Positions 7,557 through 10,894 of a DNA stretch of 10,894 nt are shown here, piece after piece. A model generated the notes under the pieces. It was not told the origin of the DNA. It ran no database searches and worked only from the letters and a program-made list of their open reading frames with translations. This stretch comes from Mesorhizobium sp. (GTDB lineage Bacteria; Pseudomonadota; Alphaproteobacteria; Rhizobiales; Rhizobiaceae). Position numbers and translations under genes: made by a program. The DNA is taken from contig JAUYMV010000229.1 of assembly GCA_030698645.1 (NCBI GenBank), positions 1 to 10,894 of the forward strand. Direction: 5' to 3'. How positions within the stretch are numbered: position 1 is the first letter of the stretch; each line of letters opens with the position of its first letter.

Positions 7557-9673
7557 CCGGATCGGGCGCCGCCGTCATGGGCAGATCGCGCAAGCGGTTG
7601 CGCGCCGCGCTGATCGGCCTCGCCGCCACCTCCGTGGCGGCGGTGGCCGGCGTCCTCGCGCTGGCCGAACTCGACCGCGCCTACCCGCCTCCGATCGAGG
7701 CCGCGCTCGAGCGCTCGACCGAGGTCGTCGACCGCGACGGGCAATTGCTGCGCGCCTTCGCCACCCGTGACGGCCGCTGGCGGCTCGGCGTCGATCTCGC
7801 CGATCTCGACAAGCAGTTCGTCGCCATGCTGCTCGCCTTCGAGGACAAGCGCTTTGCCGAGCATGGCGGCGTCGACGCCTGGGCGCTGCTGCGCGCCGCC
7901 GGCCAGTTCGCCGGCAATGGCCGCATCGTCTCCGGCGGCTCGACGCTGTCGATGCAGCTCGCCCGCCTGATCGAGCCGCGCCAGCGCCGTTCGCTGTCGG
8001 CCAAGGTCATGCAGGTCGCCCGCGCCATCCAGATCGAGCGGCGGATGGGCAAGGACGAGATCCTCGCCCTCTATCTGACGCTTGCCCCCTATGGCGGCAA
8101 TCTGGAGGGCATCCGCGCCGCCGCGCTCGCCTGGTTCGGCAAGGAGCCGCGCCGGCTCACCGTCGCCGAATCCGCCCTCCTCGTCGCCATCCCGCAATTG
8201 CCCGAGCTGCGCCGCCCCGACCGCAACCACGCCGCCGCGCGCGCCGCGCGCGACCGTGTGCTCGCGCGGGCCGTAACGTCCGGCCTGATCTCGGAGGACG
8301 AAGCGGCGGCGGCCTCGTTTGCTCCGGTCCCCTCGGCCCGAAAACCCCTGCCGGCGCTCGCCGCCCATGTCGCCGAGGCCGCCCGCCGCGCCGAGCCGAA
8401 CGCCACGCGCCTCGAGGTCACCCTGCGAAGGGCCGCCCAGGCGGGCCTCGAAACCGCGGCGCGCGACGCCGCCTTGAGGCTGGGGCCAAAGCTCTCGGTC
8501 GCCATGATCATGGCCGACGCCGCCACCGGAGAGATCCTCGCCGAGGTCGGATCGGCGAACTATTTCGACACCGCCAGCAACGGCTTCATCGACATGACGC
8601 GCGTCTCGCGCTCGCCCGGCTCGACGCTGAAGCCGTTCATCTACGGGCTCGCCTTCGAGGACGGCCAGATCGCGCAGCAGACCATCATCGAGGACCGTCC
8701 GGCGAGTTTTTCGGGCTACCGGCCGCGCAATTTCGACATGGACTACCAGGGCGACGTCTCGGTCCGCACCGCGCTGCAGAAATCGCTCAATGTGCCGGCC
8801 GTCCGCCTGCTCGACGCCGTCGGCCCGGCCCGGCTGATGGCGCGCTTCCGCCAGGCCGGCGTCAATCCGGTCCTGCCGCGCGGCAAGCCGGCCGGTCTCG
8901 CCATCGGGCTCGGCGGTCTCGGCATGTCGCTGCACGATCTCGTCCAGCTCTACACCGGCCTCGTCAATGGCGGACGCGTCTCGGACCTCACCGACCGGCC
9001 GCGCGCCGCGGGCGAAACCGCGTCGCGCGGCGTCATCCTGCCTGCCGCCGCCGCCTGGCAGGTTTCCGACATCCTGTCCGGCGTCGCCCCGCCCGCCAAC
9101 GCCATCCACAAGGGCATCGCCTACAAGACCGGCACGTCCTACGGCTACCGCGACGCCTGGGCGATCGGCTTCGACGGCAAGCATGTGCTGGGCGTCTGGA
9201 TCGGCCGGCCGGACGGCAGCGCGGTGCCCGGCATCTCCGGCTACGGCACGGCCGCCCCGGTGCTGTTCGACGCATTCGTCAAGTCGGGCGTCGCCATCGT
9301 TGCCCTGCCGCGTGCGCCGGCCGGCGCGCTGCGCCAGGCGCGCGAGGATCTGCCCGTGACGCTGCGCCGCTTCGGCGCCAGCGCCGGCGAGGACCGCCTT
9401 GCCGGCGTTTCGGAACCGGCGCCCGAGATCGTCTTCCCGCCGCAGGGCGCCCGCGTCGAGCTCAGCCAGCTCGACGGCGGCCTCTACGCGCCCCTCGTGC
9501 TCAAGCTGCAGGGCGGCCGCGCGCCGTTCCGCTGGCTGGCCAACGGCAAGGCGCTGTCCTCGGTCGAACGCCGGCGCACCTCGCGCTGGGTGCCGGAAGG
9601 CAATGGCTTCTCGACCCTGACCGTCATCGACGCCGCCGGCCGCGCCGCCAGCGTCAAGGTCTTCGTGGAGTAG
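7553..9673 (+). CDS. pbpC: Penicillin-binding protein 1C (bifunctional glycosyltransferase/transpeptidase)
   Basis: Role from the family: an inner-membrane class A PBP that polymerises lipid II and cross-links peptidoglycan on the periplasmic face; PBP1C is thought to act in wall repair. Seen in 706 residues: a short basic cytoplasmic tail, then one membrane anchor (about 18-41); a GT51 domain with EDKRF (catalytic Glu97), GGSTLSMQLAR, and QIERR...EILALYL followed by PYGGNLEGIRAA (second Glu162); a transpeptidase domain with STLK (Ser357, Lys360), SLN (Ser411) and KTG (Lys525-Gly527), all intact; and a C-terminal PBP1C-specific domain (about 620-706, from PEIVFPPQGARVEL). The ATG at 7553 overlaps the upstream stop as ATGA, implying translational coupling; a GGAGG lies 13 bases upstream. 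An ATG at 7577 is possible but lacks a ribosome site and would shorten the basic tail. The open frame extends back to 6902, but that part lies out of frame inside the alpha-2-macroglobulin gene and is a codon-bias artefact. Confidence 0.95.
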   Translation: MTGSGAAVMGRSRKRLRAALIGLAATSVAAVAGVLALAELDRAYPPPIEAALERSTEVVDRDGQLLRAFATRDGRWRLGVDLADLDKQFVAMLLAFEDKRFAEHGGVDAWALLRAAGQFAGNGRIVSGGSTLSMQLARLIEPRQRRSLSAKVMQVARAIQIERRMGKDEILALYLTLAPYGGNLEGIRAAALAWFGKEPRRLTVAESALLVAIPQLPELRRPDRNHAAARAARDRVLARAVTSGLISEDEAAAASFAPVPSARKPLPALAAHVAEAARRAEPNATRLEVTLRRAAQAGLETAARDAALRLGPKLSVAMIMADAATGEILAEVGSANYFDTASNGFIDMTRVSRSPGSTLKPFIYGLAFEDGQIAQQTIIEDRPASFSGYRPRNFDMDYQGDVSVRTALQKSLNVPAVRLLDAVGPARLMARFRQAGVNPVLPRGKPAGLAIGLGGLGMSLHDLVQLYTGLVNGGRVSDLTDRPRAAGETASRGVILPAAAAWQVSDILSGVAPPANAIHKGIAYKTGTSYGYRDAWAIGFDGKHVLGVWIGRPDGSAVPGISGYGTAAPVLFDAFVKSGVAIVALPRAPAGALRQAREDLPVTLRRFGASAGEDRLAGVSEPAPEIVFPPQGARVELSQLDGGLYAPLVLKLQGGRAPFRWLANGKALSSVERRRTSRWVPEGNGFSTLTVIDAAGRAASVKVFVE

Positions 9674-9693
9674 CGCGCCGCAACCAACACCTC

Positions 9694-9742
9694 CGTCATC
9701 CCGGCCAAGCGGCGGCAGCCGCGCCGAGCCGGGACCCATTGG
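9694..9742 (+). repeat. REP-like palindromic element, copy A
   Basis: The element begins CGTCATCCCGGC and ends GCCGGGACCCATT. TCCCGGC (9699-9705) pairs with GCCGGGA (9728-9734), and an inner hairpin is formed by GCGGC (9709-9713) and GCCGC (9718-9722) around the loop GGCA. It starts 20 bases after the pbpC stop codon, so it would form a strong hairpin in the pbpC transcript. REP-type elements with these ends are common between genes in rhizobial genomes (general knowledge, not checked here). Confidence 0.7.
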
Positions 9743-9849
9743 TGCGACATCGTCGAGCACGGCCGGGTCCTCGTCTTGGATTTCAGGCACGGCGGTGGTC
9801 GCATGAGGCGTTCGTGCGGCGACAAATCCCGTTCCCGGCCGCGCTGGTC

Positions 9850-9896
9850 AATGGATCCCGGGTCTCCCTCGCTTTGCTCGGTCGCCCGGGATGACG
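9850..9896 (-). repeat. REP-like palindromic element, copy B, inverted relative to copy A
   Basis: Read on the minus strand it begins CGTCATCCCGGG and ends CCCGGGATCCATT, matching the termini of copy A. An 8-bp perfect stem is formed by ATCCCGGG (9855-9862) and CCCGGGAT (9885-9892). The interior differs from copy A. It lies 20 bases past the stop codon of the minus-strand oxidoreductase gene, mirroring the placement of copy A after pbpC. Confidence 0.7.
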
Positions 9897-9916
9897 ATCG
9901 CAGGAGGTGGCGACGA

Positions 9917-10504
9917 TCAGAGCTTCGCCAGCTTCCGCCGCACCTTTTCCAGAAACGCGCGCCGCGTCTCGACGGTCGAGGAATCCATCAGATAGTGCGC
10001 CAGGAAGAGCGTCCGGCAGCGCGGGGCGCACAGCGCGCGGATGCCGCGCAGGATGGTCTTGCGGCCGGGATGGCCGATGACGTGCGACCACCAGCCGGGC
10101 GCGCCGCAGGTGGTCAGCACGACGAGGCGCGTGACATGCGTCATCAGCGGCTTGATCTTGCCCTTGCCGTCGGGCAGCGCGAAGGCCACGCCCGGCGCCC
10201 AGACGCGGTCGAGCCAGCCCTTCAGCATGGCCGGCAGCCCGTACCACCAGGTCGGATAGACGAAGACGAGCGCCTCGGCCCATCTCAGATGCGCGATGTG
10301 ATCCTGCAGCGCGTGGTGCTCGGCCGGCAGGTCGTTGTAGCGCCGCCGCTCCTCGGCCCGCATCACCGGGTCGAAGTTTTCGGCATAGAGGTCGAGCAGG
10401 CGCACCTCGTGACCGCCCGCGGCAAGCGTGCGCAGTGCCTCGTCCCTGACGGAGGCGCAGAAGCTCTCCGGCACGGGGTGGCAGTAGACAAGCAGCACGC
10501 GCAT
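9917..10504 (-). CDS. NAD(P)H-dependent oxidoreductase / quinone reductase, flavodoxin-like fold
   Basis: Role from the family (Flavodoxin_2; NQO1/KefF/MdaB-like): a cytoplasmic FMN- or FAD-dependent enzyme that reduces quinones or similar electrophiles by two electrons using NAD(P)H. The substrate cannot be told from sequence. Seen in 195 residues, the usual length: an N-terminal beta strand and phosphate-binding loop MRVLLVYCHPVPESF (1-15); the family block YPTWWYGLPAMLKGWLDRVW near 83-102; TTCGAPGWW near 131-139 in the flavin-contact region; and a C-terminal FLAHYLMDSSTVE segment. There is no signal peptide. The start is ATG at 10504, whose A is shared with the upstream TGA (TGATG), so translation is probably coupled; no strong ribosome site is visible. 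The frame stays open further upstream, but that part overlaps the paralogous gene in another frame and is not real. It is convergent with pbpC. Confidence 0.88.
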   Translation of the reverse strand: MRVLLVYCHPVPESFCASVRDEALRTLAAGGHEVRLLDLYAENFDPVMRAEERRRYNDLPAEHHALQDHIAHLRWAEALVFVYPTWWYGLPAMLKGWLDRVWAPGVAFALPDGKGKIKPLMTHVTRLVVLTTCGAPGWWSHVIGHPGRKTILRGIRALCAPRCRTLFLAHYLMDSSTVETRRAFLEKVRRKLAKL

Positions 10505-10894
10505 CAGAAGCGGTCCATCGCCTGGGCAACCTTGACCTTGAAGCGCTCCAGCGTCGCCTCGGTGCAGCGGTTCATGTCGTAATGCGCCAGATAGGGAAAT
10601 GGCGCGCCGGGCTTCACCGTGGCGCGCAGCAGCCGCTTGACGAGCCGGCGCGGCGGATCGCCCATCACCATGGCGCGCCAGCGCGGGCCGCCATAGGTGG
10701 TCACTGTCGCGACCTTGGTGATGTTGTGCAGGCAGGGCTCGACCTTGCCCTCGACCATGCGGAACGAGACGCCGGGCAGGAAGACGCGGTCGAAAAAGCC
10801 TTTCAGGATCGCCGGATAGCCGAAGTTCCAAACCGGAAACGAGAGCACCAGCGCCTCCGCCGCGCGCACCCGTTCGACATAGGACGCGACGGGT
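10504..10894 (-). CDS. Second NAD(P)H-dependent oxidoreductase, flavodoxin-like fold, 5' end outside window
   Basis: The C-terminal 129 residues and the TGA stop (10506-10504) are visible; the start lies beyond the right edge. The codon-aligned frame remains open to the edge, reading PVASYVERVRAAEALVLSF, so the GTG at 10869 is internal and not a start. The family block FPVWNFGYPAILKGFFDRV followed by FLPGVSF corresponds to YPTWWYGLPAMLKGWLDRV in the next gene. Other shared blocks are TTYGGPRW (versus TTCGAPGW) and YLAHYDMNRCTE (versus FLAHYLMDSSTV). It is therefore a paralogue of the downstream gene, probably from tandem duplication, and sits in the same operon with a one-base overlap. The expected function is again flavin-dependent NAD(P)H:acceptor reduction. 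A WN in place of WW in the first block suggests a somewhat different active-site surface (inference). Confidence 0.85.
   Translation of the reverse strand, partial: PVASYVERVRAAEALVLSFPVWNFGYPAILKGFFDRVFLPGVSFRMVEGKVEPCLHNITKVATVTTYGGPRWRAMVMGDPPRRLVKRLLRATVKPGAPFPYLAHYDMNRCTEATLERFKVKVAQAMDRF

Larger units (their letters stand above)
9688..9909. repeat. About 222-bp imperfect palindrome (fold-back, possibly MITE- or BIME-like) between convergent genes
   Basis: Inverted pairs nest around a centre near 9800. From outside in they are CACCTCC (9688-9694) with GGAGGTG (9903-9909), the GTCATCCCGG end (9695-9704) with CCGGGATGAC (9886-9895), CGGCCGGG (9760-9767) with CCCGGCCG (9834-9841), GGATTT (9778-9783) with AAATCC (9824-9829), and GCACG (9787-9791) with CGTGC (9813-9817). 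Each arm also contains its own hairpin, annotated separately. It fills almost the whole gap between pbpC and the oxidoreductase gene. No transposase is present and I see no clear target-site duplication. A role in stopping transcription from both sides is plausible from position, but there is no T-run of an ordinary intrinsic terminator. Confidence 0.6.

Noticed and set aside
9694..9742. Ordinary intrinsic terminator after pbpC
   Set aside because: The hairpin is strong, but no T-run follows it and its ends recur elsewhere in the window, so a REP-like repeat is the better description. It may still affect termination or mRNA stability.
9776..10582. A 268-codon plus-strand frame opposite the oxidoreductase genes
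   Set aside because: It is opposite two well-supported genes and begins inside the palindromic repeat. Its composition is typical of antisense shadow.
10505..10831. Apparent extension of the downstream oxidoreductase, giving a 304-residue protein
   Set aside because: The extra part overlaps the real coding frame of the paralogous upstream gene and has no family similarity. The conserved phosphate-binding loop begins right at the ATG at 10504.

Overview
The window is GC-rich, densely coding DNA. It looks like the chromosome of an alphaproteobacterium, most likely a Hyphomicrobiales (Rhizobiales) member of the Mesorhizobium/Phyllobacteriaceae type. This rests on the codon use, the style of the proteins (PAN-containing alpha-2-macroglobulin, TamA with the GGGGSVRGY motif) and intergenic palindromes beginning CGTCATCCCGG. 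The placement is inference from pattern recognition, not from a search.

Layout. Positions 1-1759 (minus) hold most of a tamA-like outer-membrane assembly gene whose 3' end lies beyond the left edge. Positions 1760-2081 are a divergent intergenic region with one degenerate palindromic repeat and a candidate promoter for the rightward genes. Positions 2082-7556 (plus) encode an 1824-residue bacterial alpha-2-macroglobulin with an intact CAEQ thioester motif. It overlaps by four bases (ATGA) with pbpC at 7553-9673, a bifunctional penicillin-binding protein 1C. Positions 9674-9916 separate convergent genes and are almost filled by an imperfect palindrome of about 222 bp with REP-like elements in its two arms. 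Positions 9917-10894 (minus) hold two tandem, paralogous flavodoxin-fold NAD(P)H oxidoreductase genes that overlap by one base (TGATG). The upstream one is cut by the right edge.

How the genes fit together. Alpha-2-macroglobulin plus PBP1C is a known conserved bacterial pair. The accepted model is a periplasmic protease trap that works alongside cell-wall repair after the envelope is breached. The divergent tamA adds an outer-membrane assembly factor, so the first 9.7 kb is envelope biogenesis and defence. The two oxidoreductases look unrelated to that theme.

I did not find a clearly new multi-gene system. The most unusual structure is the nested fold-back between pbpC and the oxidoreductases. 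There are no RNA genes, CRISPR arrays, transposases or phage genes that I can support.
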